Part shown: piece after piece, positions 9,443-20,543 of the stretch
Position numbering within the stretch: position 1 is the stretch's first letter
How the letters are laid out: each line of letters opens with the position of its first letter
Source: Pectobacterium sp. CFBP8739
GTDB lineage: Bacteria; Pseudomonadota; Gammaproteobacteria; Enterobacterales; Enterobacteriaceae
Direction of reading: 5' to 3'
Assembly (NCBI RefSeq): GCF_013449375.1
Contig: NZ_JACDRR010000019.1
Coordinates: 114,813-165,684, forward strand
Length of the DNA: 50,872 bases
Program-made: the position numbers and the translations under genes
The notes under the pieces: generated by a model
Databases searched by the model: none
Told to the model about the DNA's origin: nothing
The model's input: only the letters and a program-made list of their open reading frames with translations

Positions 9443-12165
9443 TTCTCAGCCTTTGATGGCATCAACCCCACCTGCTCGCTATAAAACGCATGCGTTTCAC
9501 CCCGATTCAGCAGCAGAACCTCGGCCTGTGGGCGGTGTAATTGCTGTCGAAACCGCTCCAGCGCGTCATCTTCTAATATCGGTAATCCAGCTTTACGTTT
9601 CTGCCACCAGCTTACCCGCACCTGCACACGGCTTTGCTCCCAGGCGAAAGTTTCCGATGCGGCGTAAGGCTGCGGAAATTCACCCTCCTTTTCCGGCTTC
9701 CATGCCAGATACAGATCCAGCGTGTCCTCGCCCATCCGCGTGGAAATATCTACCGCATTGCTCCAACCTGTTTCGCTCGACTGCGCACAATAACCGTGTA
9801 CCAACGCTAACGATGACTGGCTCGCCACCGAACGTTGACCATATCGCTCACCCAGCACCTTATTGGCTATCGCCTCCAGTGCTGGAGGCACTGCGATCTG
9901 TTCTTCATACACGCTGTTAATCAACAAGCGTGCCGCTTCCGGCATGGTTATCGCACCACATTCCCGCAAGATCGCCTGCGTGCGCCACAGTACAGCATGA
10001 TCGGGATAAACATAACCGCTGTTACGCAGTTCATCCCCCAGCCAATCTGCCTCGGCTTCCGGTTGCCAAACCGGAGCCATGATGTGCAGCACCGCCGCCG
10101 GGCGCTCATCCATTAGCGGCGCCGTATCCGACTCTGTTTTACGACGTCCGTCGAGAAACCGGATATGCCGCTGTAATCGTCCTGCACGCTGAATCAGCAA
10201 GTCGATGGGTGCAAGGTCGCTAATCATGTTATCGACATCAATATCCAACGATTGCTCAACCACCTGCGTAGCAATCAGCACTTTGCCCGCACGGTGTTCC
10301 GGCGTACTGTCTTTACCAAACCACGTCAGCGCCTGTTCCTCAATCGCCATACGATCGCAAAAGGCGAAACGGCTGTGGAACAGCAGCACATCTTTCTCTG
10401 CTATACCCTCCTCAATGAGCTGACGATAAACGGCAATCGCGTCATCCACCGTATTCCTGATCCAACAGATCGATTGCCCCGCCGTCACGGCGGCCTTCAC
10501 TCGTTCGATACCCTGCAACCGTTCAGTCAACCAACTTATTTTCACCTCGCGCTGCACTTCTGACCGTGTTTCGAGCGCGGTTTCCCGCAACCCTTCACGC
10601 GTTAACTGCGTCAGCCATGGATAAGCTGCATCAGGATCAGGCTGAACCGCCTCACACGCTATTCCCTGAGAAAACGCCCACGTCAGTTTTTCACGCAGGT
10701 TAAGCGGCAGCGTCGCGGTAAGGATAATCACACTGCCGCCCTGCTGTGCATGAAAGCCAATCAACCGTTCGATCAGCTTACTCATATAGGCGTCATACGC
10801 ATGTACTTCATCCAGAATCAGCAATTTGTTCTGTAGCCCCAATACGCGTAACGACTGGTGGCGAAACGGCATTACCGCCATCAACGCCTGATCGAGCGTG
10901 CCTACGCCGATATCCGCCAGCAACGCTTTTTTACGTGAGTCGGCAAACCAGATGTTGCAGTCTTTACTGGCGGCGTGTTCTTCCTTGTCGTATTGCATCT
11001 GTCCCTGACTGTCCCCTTCCCACAAGGATTGCACAAAGGCTGACGACATATGCCGCGCCCCGTGTGCCAGCATCAATGATGGGTTGTGCTCCGGTGCATA
11101 TAATGCGCGATAAGCCTTCGCCAGCCGCAGATACATCGCATTCGCCGTTGCCATTGTCGGCAGGCCGACATAAATACCGCACGCTTTTTGCTGCGCCATG
11201 AGCCGATGCGCCAGTATCATCGCCGCTTCAGTTTTCCCCGCGCCGGTCACGTCTTCCAGAATGAAAAGCTGCGGCCCGTCAGCGGAAATATCCGCTTCTA
11301 GCGCTTGTTGTTGCAGCGGCGTGGGTTGTTGAATAAATGGAAAGATCTGTTGGATAGAATGAAAAGGGGCAGGAGACGGGGTTTGTGGTAAACGCGAGAT
11401 AACGCTTTCTGCCGTCGGTAGCGCGTGTTCACGCCAGTAAGTTTCAAGCGGCATCGGCGTGCTGCAATAACGGAAATCTTGCTGGCGTGAACCCAGCCAA
11501 TCCGCCAGTACGGTCAACCCCGCCAGCGCCCAGCTTTGCTGCTTCAGCCGGTTTCGCCATCCCTTATCTGCAAAACAGACTGGGAACGTAGAGGCGTCGG
11601 GAAAACACGTTTCCAGATCACGCAGGTAATGCTCTACCGCCAGATAGTCATCACGATGAAAGGCCAGACTACCTTTGCATTCCGCCGCTGGTTTACCATG
11701 ATGTCCGGTAACAATGTTCAGCCAGATCTCCAGCGTATTTTTTACCACTGACGTGGGCTTTTTCGTCCCTAAAGGAAATAAATTGGGAATGTCATCACGC
11801 ATCGTCCATAGCCAGAACCCCAGATCGTCATGCCTGTCCCGCCCTGACTGCCCCGAATGCTGGACTAACGGGGAATCAGGGTTGGCATATTTGCCCTGAA
11901 AACCTCGGGCAAATTTTCCGATATCGTGCCATGCCAAAAAATACGCAAACCATGCGGCGACATCATCATCGCCCGCTGCCAGTTCACGCAGCACATGGTT
12001 AGCCTGAAAATAGTTTCCCTTTAATAATAAATAACCACAGGCCGCCACATCCAAACCGTGATAAGGCAGCAGGTGATAATCATCCCCCTCCAGCATATCT
12101 GCCGATTTTTTTGCTTTTCCCCAATACTGGAAGTAGCGTCGGCCGATGATGTCTTCCTTGTCCAT
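9439..12165 (-). CDS. cas3: CRISPR-associated helicase-nuclease Cas3, type I-E
   Basis: A 908-aa protein (E. coli Cas3 is 888 aa), recruited by target-bound Cascade to nick and unwind DNA from 3' to 5'. The N-terminal HD nuclease carries the HGLD and AWHDIGKFARGF motifs. The superfamily 2 helicase follows: Walker A VTGAGKTEAA near residue 310, DEVH box LILDEVHAYD, ILTATLP motif III, QVVEQSLDIDVD motif V and IQRAGRLQRH motif VI. No truncation is visible. It is not in the Cascade operon: hicAB and the control region lie between. It starts 36 bp after the bactofilin gene, so it may be read from that upstream operon or from a promoter inside it. Confidence 0.97.
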   Translation of the reverse strand: MDKEDIIGRRYFQYWGKAKKSADMLEGDDYHLLPYHGLDVAACGYLLLKGNYFQANHVLRELAAGDDDVAAWFAYFLAWHDIGKFARGFQGKYANPDSPLVQHSGQSGRDRHDDLGFWLWTMRDDIPNLFPLGTKKPTSVVKNTLEIWLNIVTGHHGKPAAECKGSLAFHRDDYLAVEHYLRDLETCFPDASTFPVCFADKGWRNRLKQQSWALAGLTVLADWLGSRQQDFRYCSTPMPLETYWREHALPTAESVISRLPQTPSPAPFHSIQQIFPFIQQPTPLQQQALEADISADGPQLFILEDVTGAGKTEAAMILAHRLMAQQKACGIYVGLPTMATANAMYLRLAKAYRALYAPEHNPSLMLAHGARHMSSAFVQSLWEGDSQGQMQYDKEEHAASKDCNIWFADSRKKALLADIGVGTLDQALMAVMPFRHQSLRVLGLQNKLLILDEVHAYDAYMSKLIERLIGFHAQQGGSVIILTATLPLNLREKLTWAFSQGIACEAVQPDPDAAYPWLTQLTREGLRETALETRSEVQREVKISWLTERLQGIERVKAAVTAGQSICWIRNTVDDAIAVYRQLIEEGIAEKDVLLFHSRFAFCDRMAIEEQALTWFGKDSTPEHRAGKVLIATQVVEQSLDIDVDNMISDLAPIDLLIQRAGRLQRHIRFLDGRRKTESDTAPLMDERPAAVLHIMAPVWQPEAEADWLGDELRNSGYVYPDHAVLWRTQAILRECGAITMPEAARLLINSVYEEQIAVPPALEAIANKVLGERYGQRSVASQSSLALVHGYCAQSSETGWSNAVDISTRMGEDTLDLYLAWKPEKEGEFPQPYAASETFAWEQSRVQVRVSWWQKRKAGLPILEDDALERFRQQLHRPQAEVLLLNRGETHAFYSEQVGLMPSKAEN

Positions 12166-12201
12166 AGACTTTACCTGTCAAAGTGACCTTTCCCGACGAT
12201 A

Positions 12202-12930
12202 TCACGCTGTTGGCGAATTACCTGCTAACGCGACGACGTTCTCTTGCTCTGCGGGAGCTTTCGCGGGTTTCTCTTTTTTCTTTTCCACGTAGGTTAGTTT
12301 TTCCTGACTCTGCGCTGGCGGGGTCAGCGGGTGGGATTGGCCGGTGAAGACGCCGCCTTTTTCGATAGAGAGTTCATCGGTGAAAATGTCGCCGAATACT
12401 TTTCCCTGCGCCAGAATAGCGACGGCGCTGGCGGCTATGCGTCCTTCTACGCGACCATTGATGACGATCTGCTGTGATTTCATTTCACCGTTAACCTGAC
12501 CAGTGTGCTCCACTTTAATCGTGTTATCGCACTGCACGTCACCTTCTACTCGGCCTTCCACGGTAATGTTGCCATCCACAGCCAGAGAGCCCGTCATACG
12601 CGCGCCCTGAGAAATGAAGGTGTCTTTTTTCACACGCACAGGGTTCACTGAATTAATCAACTCGTTCGATGGACTGATAGCGGGAGAGCTGTTTATTTCA
12701 CTGCGCTCTTGCGATTCTTTTGCGTCTTTTTTATTTTTATCGAATAAAAACATCGTGTTATTCCTTTTAACAGTATAGAAAAAAGCGATCGTGGCACTTG
12801 CGGCGAGTAGGGCAGCCGCTCCCTGACCGTAATATCGAAGGGGAAATTCGCTGTAAATATCAATAAGCCAGACGATAACCAATAAAGCCCATATCGCCCA
12901 TATTCCCCAGAGCAGGTTGTAATTACGCAC
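12202..12930 (-). CDS. ccmA: Membrane-anchored bactofilin (CcmA-like), with a possible internal start
   Basis: From GTG at 12930 the product is 242 aa: two hydrophobic segments (LLWGIWAIWALLVIVWLIDI and a second near residue 40-55), a short linker, and a bactofilin beta-helix (about residues 110-195) built from repeats such as GSLAVDGNITVEGRVEGDVQ. Bactofilins polymerise without nucleotides into cytoskeletal scaffolds. An internal ATG at 12753 has a better ribosome site (AAAAGGA, about 8 nt before) and would make a soluble form of 183 aa beginning MFLFDKNKK. Proteus CcmA is reported to exist as full-length membrane and shorter forms, which fits. GTG overlaps the end of the small upstream gene by 8 bp. 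It is not a known CRISPR partner. Confidence 0.85.
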   Translation of the reverse strand: MRNYNLLWGIWAIWALLVIVWLIDIYSEFPLRYYGQGAAALLAASATIAFFYTVKRNNTMFLFDKNKKDAKESQERSEINSSPAISPSNELINSVNPVRVKKDTFISQGARMTGSLAVDGNITVEGRVEGDVQCDNTIKVEHTGQVNGEMKSQQIVINGRVEGRIAASAVAILAQGKVFGDIFTDELSIEKGGVFTGQSHPLTPPAQSQEKLTYVEKKKEKPAKAPAEQENVVALAGNSPTA

Positions 12931-13111
12931 GATCAGAACGCCGACTAAATTCAATTTCCAGGGTGGAAATATCAGGAATGGTAATACGAAGCGCTTTACG
13001 TCCACCTTCTAGATAGCGTATGTCGATCTGAACGTCAGCACTATCACCGACGTGCTGTTTAACGACAGTTTTTAATTCATCCAACATGTTATCCAAGATT
13101 TTATGAGTCAT
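12923..13111 (-). CDS. Small 62-aa protein upstream of the bactofilin gene, unknown
   Basis: I do not recognise the family. The protein MTHKILDNMLDELKTVVKQH... is 62 aa, predicted soluble, with an amphipathic N-terminal helix followed by beta-rich sequence (VQIDIRYLEGGRKALRITIP). The start is supported by AGGAG 8 nt upstream. Its stop overlaps the GTG start of the bactofilin gene, so the two are translationally coupled and probably work together. Codon use looks normal for the region. Confidence 0.7.
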   Translation of the reverse strand: MTHKILDNMLDELKTVVKQHVGDSADVQIDIRYLEGGRKALRITIPDISTLEIEFSRRSDRA

Positions 13112-13434
13112 GCCATTCTCTCCTTCTTGGTATCTTCCTTGTGACAGTCACGCAGTACCGCCAAACGACATAAAGGATATCGGGAAAAAAGGTATTTTAT
13201 TTAGCCCGCGTGTTCAAAAACTCGATCGTGTTCACTTTCCTTTTTCTCCGCCTTCATGTCAAAAAAACATGATTATCCATACACTTAAAATATTCCTGTA
13301 ACTCACAATCTCTTCCCCAGTTTATTTTCTCCCTGTTATTTTATCCTGTAGACATTTTCATAATGATATTGCTTAGCTAAACCGATTCTTCTATTTTAGC
13401 AAACAGTCTAATTCTCGTTGATAAGAGTAACGCT
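13112..13434. promoter_or_regulatory. Divergent intergenic region with scrK operator half-site
   Basis: No gene is supported in these 323 bp. The right end contains TTAGCTAAACCG at 13373-13384, which shares the GCTAAAC half-site with the inverted repeat before scrY (14489-14508) and is the likely ScrR operator of scrK. The region also has to hold the leftward promoter of the bactofilin pair. Confidence 0.5.
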
Positions 13435-14358
13435 ATGGCAAATAGAATTTGGGTCATGGGCGACGCGGTTGTCGATCTCATCCCGGAAGATACGGAACGC
13501 TATCTGAAATGCCCTGGCGGCGCGCCCGCCAATGTGGCGGTCGGCATTGCCAGACTGGGAGGAAACAGTGCCTTTATCGGGCGCGTCGGTGACGATGTTT
13601 TTGGCCATTTTCTCAAAACGGTGCTGGAACAGGAAAGCGTCGATACCCATCACATGGTGCACGATACACACCACCGCACCTCAACCGTGGTCGTTAGCCT
13701 CGATGAAACAGGGGAACGCACCTTCACGTTCATGGTGCGCCCGAGTGCTGATTTGTTTTTACAGCCGGAAGACCTGCCGGTGTTCAACCAGAGAGAATGG
13801 CTGCACCTCTGCTCTATCGCACTCTCACAGGAGCCCTCGCGCAGTACCGCCTTTGAAGCGATGCGACAGGTAAAAGCCGCGCGAGGCTGGGTCAGCTTCG
13901 ACCCGAATATCCGTGACGATCTCTGGCAAAGCGAGCAGGAACTGCGCGACTGCCTGACACAGGCACTGATGCTGGCCGACGTGGTGAAGCTATCGCGTGA
14001 AGAACTGGCTTTTCTCTGTTCAGCACCGGATGTTGAAGCGGGGATTCAGCAGTTCATGCAGCGCTACCCTACCCAACTCTTGCTGGTAACGCTGGGCGGT
14101 GAAGGCGTCTGGCTGCACGATCGTCACCGGCTACAACACTTTACCGCGCCATCGGTGACCCCTGTCGATACGACGGGGGCGGGGGATGCCTTCGTCGCCG
14201 GTTTACTGCATGGTCTGGCGCAGTATGACGATCTGTCACAGCCGCTTAGCTGGGAGCCGATTATCGCGCAGGCGCAGCGGTGCGGCGCACTTGCCACCAC
14301 GGCAAAAGGCGCAATGACCGCACTTCCCTACGCTCAGCAATTGCACACACTCTCTTAG
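13435..14358 (+). CDS. scrK: Fructokinase ScrK
   Basis: A 307-aa PfkB-family kinase that phosphorylates fructose released from sucrose-6-phosphate by ScrB. Both family signatures are present: GAPANVAVGIARLGGNSAFI near residue 30 and DTTGAGDAFVAGLL near residue 243, the latter holding the catalytic aspartate. The gene opens the sucrose regulon. A 198-bp gap to scrY contains regulatory sites, so scrK can be expressed separately. The ribosome site (AAGAG) is modest. Confidence 0.95.
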   Translation: MANRIWVMGDAVVDLIPEDTERYLKCPGGAPANVAVGIARLGGNSAFIGRVGDDVFGHFLKTVLEQESVDTHHMVHDTHHRTSTVVVSLDETGERTFTFMVRPSADLFLQPEDLPVFNQREWLHLCSIALSQEPSRSTAFEAMRQVKAARGWVSFDPNIRDDLWQSEQELRDCLTQALMLADVVKLSREELAFLCSAPDVEAGIQQFMQRYPTQLLLVTLGGEGVWLHDRHRLQHFTAPSVTPVDTTGAGDAFVAGLLHGLAQYDDLSQPLSWEPIIAQAQRCGALATTAKGAMTALPYAQQLHTLS

Positions 14359-14401
14359 CCCAGCCCTAATCCCCCTGTTTAATACGGTTACCGCCCGGTT
14401 T

Positions 14402-14417
14402 TGTAGTCAGGATCACA
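14402..14417 (+). promoter_or_regulatory. CRP-like site upstream of scrY
   Basis: TGTAG, six bases, TCACA: nine of ten positions match the CRP core TGTGA-N6-TCACA. It lies about 80 bp before the ScrR-like operator. Catabolite control of sucrose genes by cAMP-CRP is known in enterobacteria; binding here is inferred. Confidence 0.55.
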
Positions 14418-14488
14418 GTTACAGAATCGGGCGAGTGAAATTTCTTGCTAACCCTTCTGCTGGCTTTTATTTTCCCCATGAAAAACCG

Positions 14489-16092
<1,604 letters not shown>

Positions 16093-16171
16093 CCTTTGTC
16101 CGGCCTTGGCGTCGATGACACGCTAATCGACGCCAAAGAAACTGCATATCCAATTGAAAAAGAGGAATAAC

Positions 16172-17542
16172 ATGGATATCAACAAAACCGCCGCCGCACT
16201 TATCCCCCTTCTCGGCGGGAAAGAGAATATCGCCAGTGCGGCTCATTGCGCGACTCGTCTGCGTCTGGTACTCAATGACGACAATTTGGCAGACAAAAAA
16301 GCCATCGAGAACGTTGACGGCGTGAAAGGCTGCTTCCAGAACGCCGGACAAATGCAGATCATTTTCGGCACAGGGCTGGTTAACAAGGTGTATGCCGAGT
16401 TCATCAAAGCGGCAGGCATCAGCGAATCGAGCAAATCCGAAGCGGCCTCCATCGCCGCGAAAAAGCTGAACCCGCTGCAACGCCTAGCGCGCCTACTATC
16501 GAACATCTTCGTTCCTATCATGCCGGCGATTATCGCGTCCGGTCTATTGATGGGACTGCTCGGCATGATCAAGACCTATGGCTGGGTCGATTCCAGTAGC
16601 GCCATCTTCGTGATGCTGGATATGTTCAGCTCCGCTGCCTTTATTATCCTGCCTATCCTGATCGGTTTTACTGCTGCGCGGGAATTCGGCGGTAACCCCT
16701 ATCTGGGCGCGACGCTGGGCGGCATTCTGACCCACCCAGCGTTGACCAACGCTTGGGGCGTCGCGGGTGGTTTCCAGACCATGCATTTCTTCGGCATGGA
16801 CATCGCCATGATCGGCTATCAGGGCACCGTGTTTCCGGTCCTGCTGGCCGTCTGGTTCATGAGCATCGTAGAAAAGCGCCTGCGTAAAATCGTACCTGAC
16901 GCGCTGGATATCATCATCACGCCTTTCCTCACCGTCATCATTTCCGGCTTCGTTGCTATGCTGCTCATCGGGCCGGCGGGGCGTGCACTGGGCGATGGCA
17001 TTTCTTTGGTTCTCAGCACATTGATTACGCACGCTGGCTGGCTAGCCGGTTTACTGTTCGGCGGCCTCTACTCCGTCATCGTGATCACGGGCGTTCATCA
17101 CAGCTTCCATGCCATTGAAGCCGGACTGCTTGGTAACCCGAATATCGGCGTCAACTTCCTGCTGCCGATTTGGGCAATGGCGAACGTGGCGCAGGGTGGC
17201 GCGTGTCTGGCGGTATACTTCAAAACGCGTGATGCGAAAACCCGAGCGATTGCCGTTCCCGCAGGGCTTTCTTGTCTGCTGGGCATCACAGAAGCGGCGA
17301 TATTTGGTATCAACCTGCGCTTCATTAAACCGTTCCTAGCCGCACTGGCAGGCGGTGCCCTGGGTGGCGCGTGGGTCGTCTTCAATCACGTCAATATGAC
17401 GGCCGTCGGGCTGACCGGTTTTCCGGGGCTGGCCATTGTGCAAAGCGGGTCGATGCTTAACTACCTGATTGGGATGTTGATTGCGTTCGGCGCGGCTTTT
17501 GTCATTTCCTTACTGCTGAAATATAAAACGGATAGCGAATAA
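16172..17542 (+). CDS. scrA: Sucrose-specific PTS enzyme IIBC
   Basis: A 456-aa permease that imports sucrose and phosphorylates it to sucrose-6-phosphate. The N-terminal EIIB domain (about 1-90) carries the phosphorylated cysteine in AAHCATRLRLVL. The C-terminal EIIC domain has about ten hydrophobic segments and the substrate-binding motif GITEAAIFGINLRF. There is no EIIA domain, so phosphate must come from a glucose-type EIIA encoded elsewhere, as in other scr systems. ATG at 16172 is chosen for the ribosome site AGAGGAATAAC; an in-frame ATG at 16154 precedes that site. The stop overlaps the scrB start by one base. Confidence 0.96.
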   Translation: MDINKTAAALIPLLGGKENIASAAHCATRLRLVLNDDNLADKKAIENVDGVKGCFQNAGQMQIIFGTGLVNKVYAEFIKAAGISESSKSEAASIAAKKLNPLQRLARLLSNIFVPIMPAIIASGLLMGLLGMIKTYGWVDSSSAIFVMLDMFSSAAFIILPILIGFTAAREFGGNPYLGATLGGILTHPALTNAWGVAGGFQTMHFFGMDIAMIGYQGTVFPVLLAVWFMSIVEKRLRKIVPDALDIIITPFLTVIISGFVAMLLIGPAGRALGDGISLVLSTLITHAGWLAGLLFGGLYSVIVITGVHHSFHAIEAGLLGNPNIGVNFLLPIWAMANVAQGGACLAVYFKTRDAKTRAIAVPAGLSCLLGITEAAIFGINLRFIKPFLAALAGGALGGAWVVFNHVNMTAVGLTGFPGLAIVQSGSMLNYLIGMLIAFGAAFVISLLLKYKTDSE

Positions 17543-18951
17543 TGAAGGAAGTCCACTTACTAAAGCGCATGGCGCACGCCCTGATGTCAGGCCACACACG
17601 GAAACAGGAAGATCCGTATCGCCCGGAATGGCATCTGTCTCCGTGCGTAGGTCTGCTCAACGATCCGAACGGATTTATTCATCACAACGGGCGTTACCAT
17701 CTGTTTTATCAGTGGAATCCTTTAGCCTGTGCCCATGGAGCGAAGTTCTGGGGGCACTGGAGTTCCGCTGATCTGGTTAACTGGACGCATGAACCCGTCG
17801 CACTGGTGCCCAGTGAAAGCTATGAAAGCCACGGCTGCTACTCCGGTTCTGCTGTGATAGATCATGGCGCGATCACGCTGATTTACACCGGTAACGTCAA
17901 ATACGATGATGGCTCGCGTACCGCGTTCCAATGCCTCGCCCGTGAAAATCCTAACGGTGAATATGACAAACTGGGCGCGGTTCTGACGCTCCCTGACGGC
18001 TACACTGGGCACGTTCGCGATCCGAAAGTGTGGCGCCATGATGGCCACTGGTACATGGTGCTCGGCGCACAGGATCTCGACCTGCAAGGGAAAGTGCTGC
18101 TCTACCGTTCTGCCGATCTACAGGTGTGGGAAAAGATCGGCGAGATCGCCGGTTCCCGTTTGGGCGGGCTCGGTGATTTTGGCTATATGTGGGAATGCCC
18201 AGACCTGTTCCCGTTGGATGGCAAAGACGTACTGATTTGCTGCCCGCAGGGCGTTCCCGCCGAAGAAGAACGCTATCTGAATACCTTCCAGGCGGGCTAT
18301 TTCATCGGCTCACTCAATTACGACAACGGTGCTTATCAGCATCAAGGTTTCCACGAACTGGATCTCGGCTTTGAGTTTTACGCTCCGCAAACCACACTGA
18401 GTGAAGACGGGCGACGCCTGCTGTTCGGTTGGATGTCGATTCCCGATGATAATGAATTCTTTGAACCGACGATCGAGTACGGCTGGATCCATACCATGAC
18501 CTGCCCGCGCGAACTCACGCTGCATGGCGATCGCGTTTATCAACGCCCTGCACGTGAACTGCAACAGCTGCGCAAACAGCATTACACCTGGCAGGGTGCC
18601 GCAGACTATGCGTCTCCGCTGCATGCCAGCAGCGCGGAAATTCTCATCACCGCGCAAGGGGAATTCCAGCTCAGCCTCGCCTCACAACTGGTTCTCTGCT
18701 GGGACGGTGAACGCGTCACGCTGAGCCGACACAACCGCCGCACCGGCGAACCCGAACATCGCTACTGGCGTGGCGAGCTGAGCCAATTGCAGATACTGTG
18801 CGATCGCTCCAGCGTTGAAATTTTCATCAACGACGGCGAGGCCGTGATGTCTGCACGCTATTTCCCGGAAAGTGACGCGACCATGACGTTCAGCGGCTCT
18901 GGCCAATTAACGCTACAGCACTGGCTGTTAGCGCCATGCGTGATAGAATAA
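17542..18951 (+). CDS. scrB: Sucrose-6-phosphate hydrolase
   Basis: A 469-aa GH32 enzyme that splits sucrose-6-phosphate into glucose-6-phosphate and fructose. The three active-site motifs are intact: LLNDPNGF with the nucleophile near residue 40, HVRDPKVW near residue 158 and MWECPDLF with the acid/base glutamate near residue 218. A C-terminal beta-sandwich follows. Its ATG overlaps the scrA stop (TAATG), so the two are translationally coupled, and the fructose released is the substrate of ScrK. Confidence 0.96.
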   Translation: MKEVHLLKRMAHALMSGHTRKQEDPYRPEWHLSPCVGLLNDPNGFIHHNGRYHLFYQWNPLACAHGAKFWGHWSSADLVNWTHEPVALVPSESYESHGCYSGSAVIDHGAITLIYTGNVKYDDGSRTAFQCLARENPNGEYDKLGAVLTLPDGYTGHVRDPKVWRHDGHWYMVLGAQDLDLQGKVLLYRSADLQVWEKIGEIAGSRLGGLGDFGYMWECPDLFPLDGKDVLICCPQGVPAEEERYLNTFQAGYFIGSLNYDNGAYQHQGFHELDLGFEFYAPQTTLSEDGRRLLFGWMSIPDDNEFFEPTIEYGWIHTMTCPRELTLHGDRVYQRPARELQQLRKQHYTWQGAADYASPLHASSAEILITAQGEFQLSLASQLVLCWDGERVTLSRHNRRTGEPEHRYWRGELSQLQILCDRSSVEIFINDGEAVMSARYFPESDATMTFSGSGQLTLQHWLLAPCVIE

Positions 18952-18981
18952 CTTTCCTTTTTTCTGATAGCAGACCTCGCG

Positions 18982-20001
18982 GTGAAACCGACTAAACGCA
19001 TAACAATCAGTGACATCGCCGCGCTGGCCGGTGTATCAAAATCCACCGCCAGTCTGGTACTTAATGGACGCAGCAAAGAGTTTCGCGTTTCTGATGAAAC
19101 CCGCGATCGTATCTTAGCCGTCGCGCATGAGCAGCGTTATCAGCCCAGCATTCACGCCCGTTCGCTGCGTTCCTCACGCAGCAACACGCTGGGGCTGGTG
19201 GTACCGGAAATGACCAACTACGGCTTTGCCGTCATTTCCCGTGAGCTGGAAATGCTGTGCCGTGAAGCAGGGTTACAGTTGCTGATTGCCTGCACCGACG
19301 AAAATGCCAGTCAGGAGATGATGGCGGTCAACAGTCTAGTGCAGCGTCAGGTCGATGGCCTGATTGTCGCCTCCAGCCTGTTGAACGATACCGAGTATCA
19401 AAAAATTAATCAGCAGTTGCCCGTTATACAATTTGACCGGGTGATTGGTGATTCCACGCTGCCGATGGTGATTTCCGAAGCGGTAGAATCCACAGCGGAA
19501 ATGGTCGAGCGTATCGCCTGCCAGCATCGTGATGAATTCTATTTCCTTGGCGGCCAGCCGCGAATCTCCCCGACTCGCCACCGTCTGGAGGGCTTCCAGC
19601 TCGGGCTGGCACGTGCAGGCATCGACTGCAAGCCAGAGTGGATTATTCACGGCAGCTATCACCCCAGTGCGGGTTATGAAATGTTTGCCCAACTATGTGC
19701 CACACTGGGTCGTCCGCCAAAAGCACTGTTTGTTGCCGCCTGTGGTCTGATGGAAGGCGTACTACGTTATATGAACCAGCATAACCTGATGGAAAGCGAC
19801 ATCCGGCTGTGCTGCTTTGACGATCACTATCTGTTTGATTGTTTACCGCTGAAGATCGACACCGTGGCGCAGGATTGTGAAAATCTGGCACGCAGCAGCT
19901 TTGAGATGGTGACCAGTCTGATTGCACAACAGCCGCTTGAAGAAGATCGGCGCTATATCCCAACGCGGATTCACTGGCGTCATCCTGATTCGCGGGCGTA
20001 G
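18982..20001 (+). CDS. scrR: Sucrose operon repressor ScrR, LacI family
   Basis: A 339-aa repressor with an N-terminal helix-turn-helix ([20 protein letters not shown]), a hinge helix and a periplasmic-binding-like effector domain. In known scr systems it releases DNA on binding fructose or fructose-1-phosphate. It starts with GTG 30 bp after scrB and probably shares its transcript. Its likely sites are at 13373-13384 and 14489-14508. The order scrK-Y-A-B-R equals that on plasmid pUR400 and in Klebsiella. Confidence 0.94.
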   Translation: MKPTKRITISDIAALAGVSKSTASLVLNGRSKEFRVSDETRDRILAVAHEQRYQPSIHARSLRSSRSNTLGLVVPEMTNYGFAVISRELEMLCREAGLQLLIACTDENASQEMMAVNSLVQRQVDGLIVASSLLNDTEYQKINQQLPVIQFDRVIGDSTLPMVISEAVESTAEMVERIACQHRDEFYFLGGQPRISPTRHRLEGFQLGLARAGIDCKPEWIIHGSYHPSAGYEMFAQLCATLGRPPKALFVAACGLMEGVLRYMNQHNLMESDIRLCCFDDHYLFDCLPLKIDTVAQDCENLARSSFEMVTSLIAQQPLEEDRRYIPTRIHWRHPDSRA

Positions 20002-20049
20002 GCCAACGCCCAAAGCGCCCTGCCATCATCGGGACGTAAATCTACAGAC

Positions 20050-20092
20050 GTAAAAAAAGGAACGCGGTTTGAATGTTCACCCCGCATTCCTT
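20050..20092 (-). terminator. Terminator of exbBD
   Basis: An 11-bp stem with one mismatch (arms 20057-20067 and 20082-20092). On the minus strand it is followed directly by seven T, giving a good intrinsic terminator 22 bp after the exbD stop. It may also stop scr transcription. Confidence 0.8.
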
Positions 20093-20114
20093 CTTGAAAC
20101 ACAACCCTCAGCCG

Positions 20115-20540
20115 TTATTTAGCGGCTGCGGTTTCCGCACCGACCAAGCCAACCTTGAGGTAGCCCGCTTTACGCAGTGAATCCATCACGCTCATGATGG
20201 TTTCATAATCGACACTTTTATCCGCCTGAAAGAAGATGGTTGTTTCTTTGTTCGCGCTGGTTTTTACGTCCAGCACCTGCGCCAGCGACTGCTCGCTCAC
20301 CACCTCTTCCCCCAGGAACATTTGCTTATCTGCTTTTACCGTCAGATAAAGCGGTTTTTCCGGTCGTGGCTGCGGTGCTGCCGATGAGGCTGGCAGATCG
20401 ACACGAATGTCTACCGTTGCCAGCGGCGCCGCTACCATGAAGATAATCAGCAGAACCAGCATGACGTCAATGAACGGCGTGACGTTAATGTCATGCATTT
20501 CACCGTCATCACTCACGTCCTCCTTCAAATGCATCGCCAT
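20115..20540 (-). CDS. exbD: Biopolymer transport protein ExbD
   Basis: A 141-aa inner-membrane protein with one N-terminal transmembrane helix (FIDVMLVLLIIFMVAAPL) and a periplasmic domain. The essential aspartate of the proton path lies in TPFIDVMLV. With ExbB it converts proton motive force into energy for TonB. It starts 3 bp after the exbB stop. Confidence 0.96.
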   Translation of the reverse strand: MAMHLKEDVSDDGEMHDINVTPFIDVMLVLLIIFMVAAPLATVDIRVDLPASSAAPQPRPEKPLYLTVKADKQMFLGEEVVSEQSLAQVLDVKTSANKETTIFFQADKSVDYETIMSVMDSLRKAGYLKVGLVGAETAAAK

Positions 20541-20543
20541 GAC

